From Dactylellina haptotyla (Eukaryota > Ascomycota > Orbiliomycetes > Orbiliales > Orbiliaceae), in NCBI GenBank assembly GCA_031310005.1, contig CM062384.1:2418001-2482000 (forward strand): a stretch of 64,000 nt of DNA, in the 5' to 3' direction. Below, in pieces: positions 10,752 to 21,890 of the stretch. Below the pieces are notes generated by a model. That model was not told the origin of the DNA. It searched no databases and saw nothing but the letters and a program-made list of their open reading frames with translations. Both the position numbers and the translations under genes were made by a program. Each line of letters begins with the position of its first letter. Within the stretch, counting starts at the first letter, position 1.

Positions 10752-12876
10752 CTATTTATTTAAATTTAGTATACCGAATGTATATTTTGCGGGTAGACAA
10801 TTATACATACTGTACGAATACTTCAAACTAGTGACATAGCTTGAAACAACGATTTCGCGGAGATCTCCTTTCAGGTTTCCGATATACTCAACGTCCTTTA
10901 TAGCTTTCTCGATGATCTTTACAACTCATGCTATTAGTATTCTGGGGTGTAATCAGATGGTATTTAAAGAGTAGCGGATGGCCATGAACTGCGAGTCGTG
11001 GAGAAATCGTAAAAAATACAAAGATAAGGGCGGGGCTACCTACCTCTTTGCTTCCAGGCCCAATCAATCTTTGTCCAAGGATGGTTCTCACAGCGTTTTC
11101 TAAAACGACGCTCACAATACTAACACCAGCGACTGCTCCGATGTTACTCGATAAGTACAACCCACCAGTTGCCACGGCATAGTGCTCCTTCTCTAACCCG
11201 GCTGTCATTGCTACAAAGCTAGACGCCTGTGAAAGACCCATCCCGAACCCTCCAGGGAAGATATATAGGGACTCCAAGAATCCGGTATGCCCATTCCAAC
11301 GGAGTATGAGTAGTGTGGATGCGATACTTGATATCATACCGGCCAAGGTCAGAAGAAGTTTATACCTCCCTGTTCTCTGAACGTAGATACCAGTAAGGAG
11401 ACCGCCCACAACATTACCTACCACCGCCGGAACCAACTGTGCGCCTGCAGCAGTTACTGAAGAGTTTCGTGTGATTTGGAAGTAGCGGGGTACGGTGTAC
11501 ATTATGCCTATTTGCGACACGGTTGATAGTCCTAGCGAGCCGTAGCTCGCTGCAATACAATTTTTGCGAAGTAGGTGGAGCGGAAAAACAGGTTCGGAGG
11601 CGACGTAGATCTCAACAAAACAAAAGGCCACGAGAAATAAGACTGACAAAATCAAAAGTCCAGTAATATAAGGCGAATCCCAAGGAAGTTTTTGGCCGCC
11701 AAGATCAAGCGCCAACAGGACACCGACTATCGTTGTCGCAAGCAAGAAAGAACCAAGAAAATCGACGCGCGATAACTTGGATTTTTGATTGTCAGTTTGT
11801 TCTGAGGTTGTAGGTTGGACTGGATCGTGGAGTCGGATTGCCACAAGTATCGCCGCTATTCCTATAAGTGGAGCCTGTCCCGCAAATGACCTGTTTCGTA
11901 GGGTTGGTAATTTGAAGGTACATTGAAGCTGTCGGACTCCCAAGTTCAGACTTACCATCTCCAACCAACTGTATCAGTGAGGTATCCTCCAACAGGGCCG
12001 CCCAAACTTCTCCCTGTCGTAGCTGCAATGTTGACATACGCTCGCCATGCCGCGATTTCTCTTTGGGGCACAAGATCTGTAATCAAAATGCTGACAAGAG
12101 CCATCATGCCTGCACCTCCAATACCGCTCACCGCTCTCCCAATTATGACCCCAGCTAAAGACTGGGCGATTCCGCTTTCGAAGCCACCGCATTAGTGAAT
12201 TGACTACACTGCGAATCTATGAATATATTACCTGTATATACAACCAACCCCGAAAAAGGTATAGGAAATCAACAACATTGTTTTGCGGCCGTATATGTCG
12301 CTAAGCTTCCCATACTAGTCCAGAAACATCATAATTTAGTGAAACAATACCTTTTTATAATATGCTGTCCCACCTTGGATCATTCTATAAAGGGTGGTTC
12401 CGTCCAGAACAACAACGGATATCAAACATACGAGAGGTTGAAGAGCGCACATGCTCAAGAGATAGGATGTTACGAGCCAACTAGCGTCACTAAGACGCCC
12501 AAATTCGGAGGATATTACGCCATTGGTTGCAAGTACGAAAGACCCATCCGCATTGGAAATGAAGACGCCTGATGTAGGAAAGAGCTCTCTGTTAACAATT
12601 TGATTTTGATTTGAATGGTGGATTTTATCAATTAATACCTAGTAATAAGACGGCAATCAGCCTTGCTGGTGTCGATTCGGCTTCTATCCCATCTTTAGTA
12701 TCTTTCTTGTTGTTATGGAAAAGCCTGGTTTCTTCGTCTGCATTTAGCAAGGACGAGGTAGAGTATTGGCAGGATCCATCGCTCGATATCGAGACAGTAT
12801 CGGCTTCCGATTCCGCAACTAACGATAATCGTTTAGAAGAACCCCGATCATCGACTGCGCCGTATTCTGCGGTCAT
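10752..12876 (-). pseudogene. DHA2-type MFS transporter, probably decayed
   Basis: Multidrug/basic-amino-acid type 14-helix MFS transporter (Azr1/Vba-like). Six exons can be traced: 12876..12639, 12568..12432, 12314..12232, 12190..11957, 11890..11044 and 10916..10752. They give an acidic N-tail with a DDRGSS/DEETRLF region, motif A (GKLSDIYGRKT), motif C (AVSGIGGAGM) and the central helices. Two defects are visible. The intron 12191..12231 has a sound donor (GTAATA), but the in-frame acceptor position reads AAT instead of AG, and every AG nearby breaks the frame or deletes part of helix 3. The last exon runs into a tail unlike the intact paralogue at 26155..28564 and lacks the final helix. 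Four of its intron positions match that paralogue. A non-canonical splice or sequence error would make it a live gene. Confidence 0.6.
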
Positions 12877-13628
12877 TTTCGAGGGCTACTGATGACTCAG
12901 GTAGGTAGGTGTCTCTTTAAAATAAGTAAATGTAATTGTAATCTTTTGGAACAGAAATCACTTCTTATGGGCTGCCAAAAGTGAGCTTGGGCCACCCCTT
13001 GCATAAAGTGAGGAATAGTCAAACAACCAAGGAACCCCCTCGTCGGAAAGCGAGGAACAACTTTACAACTTAAATCACACGTGAATACCTCCAAGATTTG
13101 TCAAGATACGCTGTCGCCGAATGCTCGGGAGTCGGAACTTCGGTTCGACCGTTTATCGAGGAACAGAATCCAGGTTGGTGGGTCAACTCAAATATTGCGT
13201 GATTAAGGACCTTGAAGCACGCAATCCAGAAGATAAGAGTTCGAGAAATCTATATTATTCACTCCGATGCGGAGGACGAGAAAGAGGAGTTCTGTGACCC
13301 GCAGTGGAGAAAGCTTTAATGAATTCTAAGGTTCTAATCTTTCGCAATGCTATATGACTAAGGGTCCATCGATAGAATTTAGTTTGATGGATCAATTCGA
13401 AACTAGGTTGTATATGGCACATCAACACGACAACCCCGCTATCGTGTTTCCCAATATTTCTTTCAAAATCTCCGGGGTCTCCTGATATGCTCGCTACTAG
13501 ATAAGAGTCATACTAAGGCTTATATTTTCTCTCATTACTCGTATAATTTTGACTAGCTACTTTTATATTATTCGAGTTGTGGCAAATCAAACTCAATTTC
13601 GATCCCGTGGTTACCTAAAAACACTCTC
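12877..13628. other. Intergenic
   Basis: Short open frames only and AT-rich from about 13320. Contains the putative promoter of the MFS gene near 12877-13100 and the 3' end region of the sulfatase. Nothing else is recognised. Confidence 0.5.
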
Positions 13629-15606
13629 TTAAACCCAATGCGTCCAGTGAACTCCATGTCTGGTATAGCTTAGCGCATCCTGTGGCCCTTCAGCGTCCAA
13701 TATATATCCTGCCTCACATCTATCGAATCGAACAGTCTCCTGCTGTTCATAAAAGGCATCGAAATCGGAGAGTAGTGCGTCCGGAAGAGACTGGACGTCT
13801 CCATCTGGATGGAGTTTCTGCCAAGGTTTTACACAAACAGTACCTTTGCAGGATTTCAGGACCAAAAGAAGTGAATCTAGTCTATCGATAACGCGGGTCA
13901 GAGGGGCGCCGAGTATAGTGACACTCTCATCGTGATCCTCGTATCCTGGGAAGATATTTCGAAGTTGATAAGGGTCGGTCTGCAGCATAGGCAAACTTGT
14001 CAGTGCTACCTCTTTTACTAGGCTTTAATAACATAACGAGGGACACGTACCGTCAAATCGTACAGCTGGTGCTCGTTATTGCACCAAACCGAGTAATACA
14101 GATTATAGTTCTCGCCAATAATTCTTAGCGACTTGTAGGTGTTGTTCCAAAATAGAGTCCCACCCAGACTCCCTTCCTCTACTGCGAATCCCCAATATTC
14201 TACATTGACGTGCTCATGACGCTTCGTATTTTGTTGCGACTTCTCAAGTGGGATAGCCAGTCCATCGAAATCTTCCCTCAAAGGGATGCCAGCCAATTCG
14301 AATATCGTAGGCGCAACATCGATGTGAGTAGTCACGGCCTTGGAAATTCCGCCTTCTGCGACTCCGGGTCCACGAACGATAAATGGTACTCGAATATCAT
14401 CTTCGAATCCACACTCCTTCCCAGGATTGAGCCGGTGCTGGCTGACATGAAAACCGTTATCAGCGGTATAGAAGATATAAGTATTTTCCAGCTGACCATT
14501 CTCTTCAAGTCGTTTAAAAATTCCATCTACGAGTTCGTCAACGCCTTGGAGGGCACGAAGACGCTGACGGTAATAATAATCGTTATGGTCAATCCAAGTT
14601 TGATTCAGCTGGGGCCTTTCAGCTATCCAATTCACCCCAGAAGGCTATTGCGATACGTTAGCTTTGGTCCTTGAATCCAATCTTTGAAACTGGGGATTTA
14701 CCTTATCAGGATTGAAATGCGGCGTTCTAGGAACCTTTGCGTCTGAGAAGAGATGCTCATGACGCTTCAGTGGAACTGGCTCGCTGAATTTGACTTTATC
14801 AATATCGTTGATATCGCTAATATCGCCTTCAACATTGCTATGTGGGGCGACGGGTGCGATGCCTAGGAAGAATGGCTTTTCCGATGCAATTGCATCATCT
14901 AGGAGTGCATTGGCCTTGTCGATGAGTATATCGAGGGTGTGTTGGCCCTTGTAGATAATTGGGGCATCGTGATTCCGCTGATAAGCGGGATTTAGGTAAT
15001 TATAGGTCCACGGATCAAGCAAGAAGTCGGACGCTGTAAAACCTTTAACGTGGGGATTGTTGTAGTTTTTCGTAGTATGGGCGTTAAAAAGCTTTCCGAT
15101 GTAGTAGGTATTATAGCCCGCTTGTTGGAGCCACACGGGAAGGAAATTCTCATTGAAGCCTTGGGATACAAATTTTGGATAGCCGCCTGTGGTTTTCGCT
15201 GTTCGTCAACTAGTTGATACTTAGATGATGCTTTTGTGAATGAGAAAATACCATATGGGGGATTGACATCTGTGACATTGGTGTTGTGAGAGTGTCTTCC
15301 AGTCCACAAACTAACCCTTGATGGACAGCACAGAGCTGTTGTGACGAAATGATTCCGGAACAATGTGCCCTTGTCTAGAAGGTGCTTCTGGACGAAAGGC
15401 ATATAGTCAAGAGAGTTCATTTCGATATCCTGGTCATCCGTAAGAATAAAGATAATATTAGGTTTCTGAGATCCACCCTTAGACGAGATTATTTGATCTA
15501 AGGGAAACTTGTTGAGAGGTTTCTGATCATCTTGAGCGCTGCTCCAAGGAATAGCACCTGCTACGCCTGCGTATAGTAGAATATCTCTCAATTTGAAGAC
15601 CTTCAT
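13629..15606 (-). CDS. Secreted sulfatase (N-acetylglucosamine-6-sulfatase/arylsulfatase type)
   Basis: Hydrolyses sulfate esters; secreted. Exons join at 13629..13979, 14051..14646, 14702..15186 and 15251..15606 with three GT-AG introns, giving 595 residues in an unbroken frame. The true start is the ATG at 15604-15606; the open frame extends upstream only through a TTG codon at 15640. The N-terminus is a signal peptide (KLRDILLYAGVAGAIPWSSA). The catalytic set is present: the metal-binding pair in FILTDDQD, the formylglycine signature CCPSR followed by VSLWTGR, GKLFN, then TADNGFH and QHR with GKE downstream. The CCPSR form and the ADNGFH spacing resemble GNS and heparan/glucosamine-6-sulfatases, and fungal arylsulfatases cluster with these. 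The natural substrate is unknown. No carbohydrate-specific partner lies beside it. Confidence 0.93.
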
Positions 15607-17276
15607 CTCTGGAGCCAAAGTTGCGTGCCTTTTTTTCTTCAATCCAGCAGAAAGTTCAACATTCGCAGAATCTTGGTCCTCAATTTATACCCATTTCTTA
15701 TCGATAAATCAGTCATTTAGGGCCTCCCGTCATCGGCTTCCGTTCGGCTTGGCCGCCAGCCATGAAATCCAGTACCGCGATATAATTGGTCAATTGGATA
15801 GACAAAATAAGGAATGGAGAGAATCACGGCAACAGTTATCCGTGTTTTTGGCCGTGAAAATGCTATCTCTGTTTTATTTTTGTGCGGGGGCGTATTGTTT
15901 CCGACGAAAATTAGCTGACTAGACTGGTATTTTGTTGTATGTTGAAGCTAGCGCCTGATAATAGTGTTGAGCGTTGGAATGATCGAATATGTGGAGAATA
16001 TGGCGACATCATGGAATCACAATTCGTCTAAAAGTCCACATATCAGCAAAAATTTCTTTAAAAACAGGAATGTATTATTAATACTAGAGAGGGAAATTTC
16101 TTGACTTTCAATTCTATATCCGCCCAAGAGCTCAGTTTCATACTCTTGGGCCTCTGGGCTTGTACCAACCATGCAGCCTTCCGGACCTTGTATGAGACCA
16201 AACACCAAGACGGTACGATGAAAACTATAGGGAAAGAAGGGATCAGGATTCTTTAGTACAGATGAAAAGGTTTATAATTTAGACGATATATTTCAAATAG
16301 TGTCCAAGTTTGAGCTTAGAGCTTTATGGAACATGGAATCGGTACGGGCGTTTGTTTGCCCGTTAGACCTACATATATACGAATAATTGCACTATTAGAC
16401 AATCGATTGCTATCTTTCGCGTTCGTGGCCGATGTGTTGATCTTTGCAACTGGTTGGGCACCAGCGCCGAACCAGTGTATATGCATTGGCGACCGATTAC
16501 CTGGGCGTTGATACGGGAGGGCGATAGGCCCGCCGGCATCGTGGCTGCACTAATTTAAGATTAATGAATTGGAATTCTGTGTCCCAAGGGTACTAATTAT
16601 CTCGGGCTGGAGTCATGAATCGTGGAGTCTGATCACTACTACCTACACCTTTTGCGGGGAATCGATTTTGATGCAGGTTTAAACGGTTTGCAGAGGGACA
16701 GATACAGGGACGGTTTGTCAGCCGCAACTCAAAACCTCGCTTAGATGCGAGAAACGTTGACGGCTGAAATAAGCATTTCCAAAACGGGCTGGGCTTGGTG
16801 GGCCTGCACAGGAGACAGGTGCAGCAAAGACACGACAGCTGAGAGCTTGAGAGGAGTAACGGCAAAGCTGAACTACATGACTCGCTATGATTTGTCTGAA
16901 TCTCGTTTAAATTCGCCTCGGTCTAGCTTAGTATTATCATATGTAGAAAAGTACACAATTCTAAAGATATCAAGCTTTTTTAACACTAATTATATACCAG
17001 CTGAATCGCTAGCTTGCTGGTCGTTAACGATAATTCTTATTTAGATGACGCATCTGATACACCGCTTTATAACTGTAATATCTGGGATGAACGAAAATTT
17101 GTATGTTGCGCTGGAAGAATAAATATCGTGGCACTTCCCCAGACAGTCGCTCTATTGTGAACTGGAACAGCAGATCGCAGAAAATTACTCAAGTCTTGAC
17201 TATTACCATTAAAATACGCAATATTCCGGTTTATAATCTCAAACACTTCGGTTCTTCTTCCTTCCTCTTATTTGAA
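15607..17276. other. Intergenic
   Basis: No frame longer than about 109 codons and none with domain content. The region just upstream of 15606 should carry the sulfatase promoter; the final 170 bases carry the promoter and leader of the small secreted protein, with pyrimidine-rich sequence (TTCTTCTTCCTTCCTC) directly before the start. Confidence 0.5.
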
Positions 17277-17645
17277 ATGCAGCTCCTATCCCTCGCGGCG
17301 CTGGTCTTTTTCGCCCTAGGCGGTTTAGCCGCTCCCTCAACTCCAGTGGCTAAACGTGACTATATTATACCCATAAGCTGCAACCAAGTCGATCTCTACA
17401 ACCCTTATCAAGACTATACTGGTTTCAAGCGGTGGGCCGACCGTATCCGCATCCCATTAAACTCTGTTTGCGCTGGTGGGTGCGGGTTGGGAGAGTACTA
17501 TGTCAATACACGGACATGTAGACCATGTCCGCAAGACCAATACAACACCCACATCGATGCTCGTGCCTGCCAAAGGTGTTCACCAGGATATTATAGTCCC
17601 AACGGTGTATATTGTGTTCCGAGGGGAAGGGTTTCGGGCAAATAA
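17277..17645 (+). CDS. Small secreted cysteine-rich protein (effector-like)
   Basis: 122 residues with no intron. I start at the ATG at 17277 rather than further upstream because it opens directly into a signal peptide (MQLLSLAALVFFALGGLA) after a pyrimidine-rich leader. The sequence APSTPVAKR ends in a Kex2-type site at about residues 28-29, so the mature form begins DYIIPISC. The mature part has eight cysteines, in SC, CAGGC, TCRPC, ACQRC and a final YC. The second half, with CRPCP and CSPGYYS, resembles a single GCC2/GCC3 or TNFR-like cysteine module. The size, Cys content and Kex2 site fit a secreted effector or cell-surface peptide. Function is unknown and no homologue is recognised by name. 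Confidence 0.72.
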   Translation: MQLLSLAALVFFALGGLAAPSTPVAKRDYIIPISCNQVDLYNPYQDYTGFKRWADRIRIPLNSVCAGGCGLGEYYVNTRTCRPCPQDQYNTHIDARACQRCSPGYYSPNGVYCVPRGRVSGK

Positions 17646-18339
17646 AGATGTGTTCATGATGACATGCTATTGGCGGGGTTCACCGATGACTATTCAACCT
17701 TTTCTTTTCTTTCTCTTGTACCATCATTATATAATTTAATAATTAAATAAAACACTGCCGTCAGGATATTCAGCATTTTCTTCATATCGTGCATAATATA
17801 TGGTGCCATTATAGCCAGTCTAACACATATTGACAATGTTGGGCAGTCAACGCATTGATCCCGCCCAGGAAGCCAAATCTGCGCGATATCATTCTTATTA
17901 AGTAATAGGGGTGCAAATTCGGCGAAATCATAATATATTATTGGTGCGCTCGATAGCAGTGCAACCACCCCGCAGGCTTGCCAAGTCCCAAATTCTGCCA
18001 GTTCGCTAGAATCATCTACTTGTGGCGGTCTTGGCTGCGAAAGCTCAAGGACGAGAGCGAAATATTCGGCACACTTCTTGTATAACAGCGCGATGTTATG
18101 CAGGTGTGTCAGGTATGCGTCTGGTGATCATGGGATTCAATTCAAGCCCGGTTGTAACCCAAGACATATTTTATCTGCAGGCCGCACCTGCGCCAGGGAG
18201 CGTTCGGAATCAAATATCAACCTGCGAGCCGCCGCCGTGCCTATTAAAAGGACCGCAGTGGCCTATGAACTAGCAGAGCACCAGCCTGACTCGTTTTTGT
18301 TTCTGCGGCAGCAACAACACACACTCGCTAACTACCTCG
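17646..18339. other. Intergenic
   Basis: No supported gene. The end (about 18235-18335) holds a weak A/T-rich TATA-like stretch (TATTAAAAGG) about 100 bp upstream of the Thr-rich gene and its leader. Confidence 0.5.
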
Positions 18340-19584
18340 ATGTTCAGCACTCGTTTCAGCCTCTGGGCGGTTGCCCTTCTTACTTTCGTTACACTTTGCA
18401 TGGCGCGCACGGTTATCACGACGCAGAAGTGCACCACTCGCTACTGCGGTTATGCTGTTCCGAAGCCCTACAGGACTACCAAAATCGTCCAAAGGACCAC
18501 CGCGTATACAAAAGTGCGCTGGAAGACAGTCACCAAGCCCAAGTATACGGCGGTTGCTACGGGCACAAAGACAGTTACCTCTCAAAGGTACACTACCCTC
18601 TACACAGTTACTAGCTCATTTACGGTGTATGTTGGGACATCAACATACACTCGTAAAACCACAGTAACAACTCCAGAATTCACTGAAACATCAGACATTA
18701 CGACCAAAACGATCACACCAGCTACGCGCGAGATCCCAACCCCTGCCGGGTTCGTACCCATAAATGATGATCCCGACAACAGGGCTGCTGTGTCGGACGT
18801 CCGTAAGCGTAGTGCTGCGCCAGCACCGTCCCCGGCAGCGGAACCCGAACCAGAACCGGTTCCAGGGGCGCAACAATACGTGAGTGCTGTAACATGCACC
18901 AAGACCTACCTTACAAAGACTGGTACAATGGACGTGTGGAAGACAACCACCAAGTTGGTTGGCACTACCACCAAGACCCTGTCCTGGATAACCATGACCT
19001 ACTGGCCGGACATCAGTACCGTCACAGCCAAAAACGCTCTCACCATTCGAACGACTACGACCACGCACAAGGTCGCGTTCGCGAGCACAACCATAACGGT
19101 CGCTGCTGGTACCACCACAGCGTACTCAACGACAATTACGACAACTCTTCCTCAGCAAACAAATTATCTCGCCTGCGGAACCCGAAATCAAGCCCCGCCA
19201 GTGTGGGCCCAATCAAGGTTTGTTGTTGCCGGCGGCTACGGCCCAGACCTAAGTGAACCCGTAGCACTACTCAGAATCGTAGGAAATGGAACGGCGTACG
19301 ATTGCTGCGCGCTTTGCCATTCGTATACCGGACCGCAGGTGTGTATTGGGAGTCAATTCATGTATCTAGGGCTTTGGGGTCCGCCTTGCCCTGATTGGGA
19401 ACATGAGGATTGCCCTGTCTCAGAACCAGAAAACAATATGCTATGCAATCTTGTTATTACAAATCCGGGGCCAGGTTTCTGTCATCATCATACTTATCGG
19501 TACTACCAGTCGTCGTCGGACCCTCCAGAGATCATTAGCAATGGTCCAACTTGCAATCGATTCAAATATAAGAGGCCTACTTGA
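18340..19584 (+). CDS. Secreted Thr-rich protein with C-terminal Cys domain
   Basis: 414 residues, single exon, ATG at 18340. A signal peptide (SLWAVALLTFVTLCMA) is followed by a Thr/Ser/Tyr/Val-rich segment (about 25-145) made of loosely repeated TKTVT, TTLYTVTSSFTVYVGTS and similar units, as in O-mannosylated fungal wall and surface proteins. A KR at about 155-157 and a Pro/Ala/Glu linker (APAPSPAAEPEPEP) separate it from a second Thr-rich segment (about 180-285). The last 130 residues form a cysteine-rich domain with CC..C, CIGSQ, PPCPDW, DCP, LC, FC and TC, which could be an apple/PAN-like or Leotiomycete-specific fold. There is no GPI-type C-terminus. Likely role: secreted surface protein; activity unknown. 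Confidence 0.78.
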   Translation: MFSTRFSLWAVALLTFVTLCMARTVITTQKCTTRYCGYAVPKPYRTTKIVQRTTAYTKVRWKTVTKPKYTAVATGTKTVTSQRYTTLYTVTSSFTVYVGTSTYTRKTTVTTPEFTETSDITTKTITPATREIPTPAGFVPINDDPDNRAAVSDVRKRSAAPAPSPAAEPEPEPVPGAQQYVSAVTCTKTYLTKTGTMDVWKTTTKLVGTTTKTLSWITMTYWPDISTVTAKNALTIRTTTTTHKVAFASTTITVAAGTTTAYSTTITTTLPQQTNYLACGTRNQAPPVWAQSRFVVAGGYGPDLSEPVALLRIVGNGTAYDCCALCHSYTGPQVCIGSQFMYLGLWGPPCPDWEHEDCPVSEPENNMLCNLVITNPGPGFCHHHTYRYYQSSSDPPEIISNGPTCNRFKYKRPT

Positions 19585-21890
19585 CCGTAGCCGAAAGTTA
19601 ACCTTCTCGGCAACATCCAATATATTAAATACCATAATTTGAAAATAATTTTTTGTAATATCAGATACGAAATGGGTTATTGCGGGTGGTTTGAATTAAT
19701 TAAAAATATTTAATAAATCATTGAAATGGATATATAAACTCCTCGTAGTATTGCGAAGGAAAATGTACTATATTAAATGCGGAGGTTAACTTATTGTGAG
19801 GCAGTAGGGTCCCAAGACATGCCGGGAAGAGCTGCTCCGCATCTAGTACGTGAATAATTTGAAATATACACTGCGGTGCCGTAGCAGCCGAAGAACCACC
19901 ACTCATCTTCCTAAGATACGTTTACAAATAATACTAATTTGTTTACTCCCTTCAAATCTACTCATTTACTTAGAAAAGGCATTTCGAAGGTTCATTTTGA
20001 CAAAGAGAACTTAGAACTTGTCAAGACTCTCATCCTATATATTCTTCGAAATTTGAGCGAATCGAGAGATTATTTGCTGACTTTTGGGAGCGCCTACCGG
20101 AACGAACACAACCTCCTCCAGTTTTAGTAGTCTACATAGTGGCCTTGGCACTGGGAATGAACTGAGAGCAGGCTGCGTATCCTACACATTATGTTGGAAC
20201 CTCTCTCGACTACATAACCGTGCGTAGCAATGGTTTCAGTGCGGTGTATTCTAAGGGGGTGCTGGAAGAGTAGATGGCAAGAAAGACGAAATTTTTAGTT
20301 AGATTCAAATGGATAGATGCGGTAAACTTCTGTTTGAGCCTAACCGAGGTCAACTGCGACCTTCAATTTCCATGATTTATTCGTTCCTTGTGGGTCAGAT
20401 CACAGAAACCTACATGAACTTTGTTGAACTCAAAAGCTGCACCAATCCCTAGCACTGTCAGTCAATACGTAGTCACTATTAATTATGAAGACCGGGGTAA
20501 GTTCGATTCTTACCTGCGGACTGTCGAATATATGGTCTGGTGCGTATTGCGTAGCTATAGAGGCCATCAAGAATGTAATGTTATCATGATATTAGACTTG
20601 TATTTAGTAGTTAAATCTACCAAGGCGACAAGGCGCTGCGATTTCTATCACGCTGATAAACCCCAAATCACTTTGTCGGGCACTTCCTATATAACAGCAT
20701 TCGGACGTCCTATGCAGTGTCGGACACACTTGCATGCATATATATGCATATACGTATCTTTCCAAATGCCAAACGGTCAAAACAACATGGATATATCAAA
20801 GACATGGTGGGTGTATGAACTTAGTTTTATGCAGCTAAGCTTCAGGTACGAAGAAAAAAAGTTTGATTCTGAAATTTGTCACATTATTTAGTCAAAGTCC
20901 TCGCATCTCCTTCCTGAAAGTTTCATGGTGTTGTTCGGTCCTGTCGGAAGCAGGAACACATCAAGCTTAGGCTTGGGCCGAAGCTCCACCCTTGGCTCCA
21001 CTCATGCATAATCTTGTTTGCTCGAAACAAACTATTTCACATTTACCACGGAGTTCCCTGCGGAAGATCCTAATGGCTCACTTCTTCCTTTCGCGAATTC
21101 GGTATCCTTGACGTACAGAAGTATTCTCCTTCTCTTCTTTCTTTCTAGTATCATATGATCAATGCTAAGCTCAGAAAACTATATCTACGCAGTGTACGTC
21201 AGCCACCGATATCACGATGCGATTGAGATAGAAATACCCCGGCACACCCCGGCCTGACATCTCGCATACTCATTTTAACTTCCCATTGGAGGCTGGGTAG
21301 TGCCAACCCTTCTAGAACTAGACCTTATCGTCGAACATTCTGAAACCTGGGGCTCCTCTGCGCTCCAACCTATCATTTTATGATAATCTGAAACGTTCCT
21401 CGGAACTTTTTTAACTCAATTCCTACTCTGACATTTAATCAGATAGAACTCCACAAAGCTTCGATGAAGTGGATCTCAATGCATACAACAATCACTCGGA
21501 CCTCATCAGCCGACTTGGAATGCCTTATTGCGGCCCGGATACCTCAATATATTTCCCCAGATGGTAATATACGTAATCTCTTCGCCAATAAATATAGTAG
21601 ATGTAAGCTATTAGGCATGCAGGTGGTGTTTTAGACCTATTCTAGATGAATAATAGAATTTTCGGATGCCGGATGTCGGATGAAAACCTACGACCTCGAG
21701 AGGGCTCGAGGGTATCTCGTAGTACTATATAAGGGTGTAATTCCAAGCTTTAGATATCGATATTCTCATCTCAACCAGAGCATCCTGAGCTGTTTATTCA
21801 ATAAACAATATATTTCGCTTCAAGTTTTAAGATATATACCATTTTAATCGGACTTCTTTATTTATATTTCTCAAGATCTTTACTTTCAAG
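19585..21890. other. Intergenic, AT-rich
   Basis: Nothing supported. A 156-codon frame at 20421..20891 has no domain, no good start context and irregular codon use. AT-rich blocks at 19610-19740 and 20720-20900. The last 170 bases carry the promoter of the metalloprotease. Confidence 0.5.
21726..21733 (+). promoter_or_regulatory. TATA box of the M43 metalloprotease gene
   Basis: TATATAAG about 160 bp upstream of the ATG at 21891, in a CT-rich to AT-rich transition. Position and motif are the only evidence. Confidence 0.45.

Noticed and set aside
15607-15642. Upstream extension of the sulfatase start
   Set aside because: The extra 12 codons begin on TTG and would hide the signal peptide; ATG at 15604-15606 is a better start.
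20480-20530. tRNA-like B-box (GTTCGATTC)
   Set aside because: No cloverleaf or acceptor-stem pairing could be built around it.
20421-20891. 156-codon plus-strand ORF
   Set aside because: Irregular codon use in AT-rich DNA, no domain and no splice signals.
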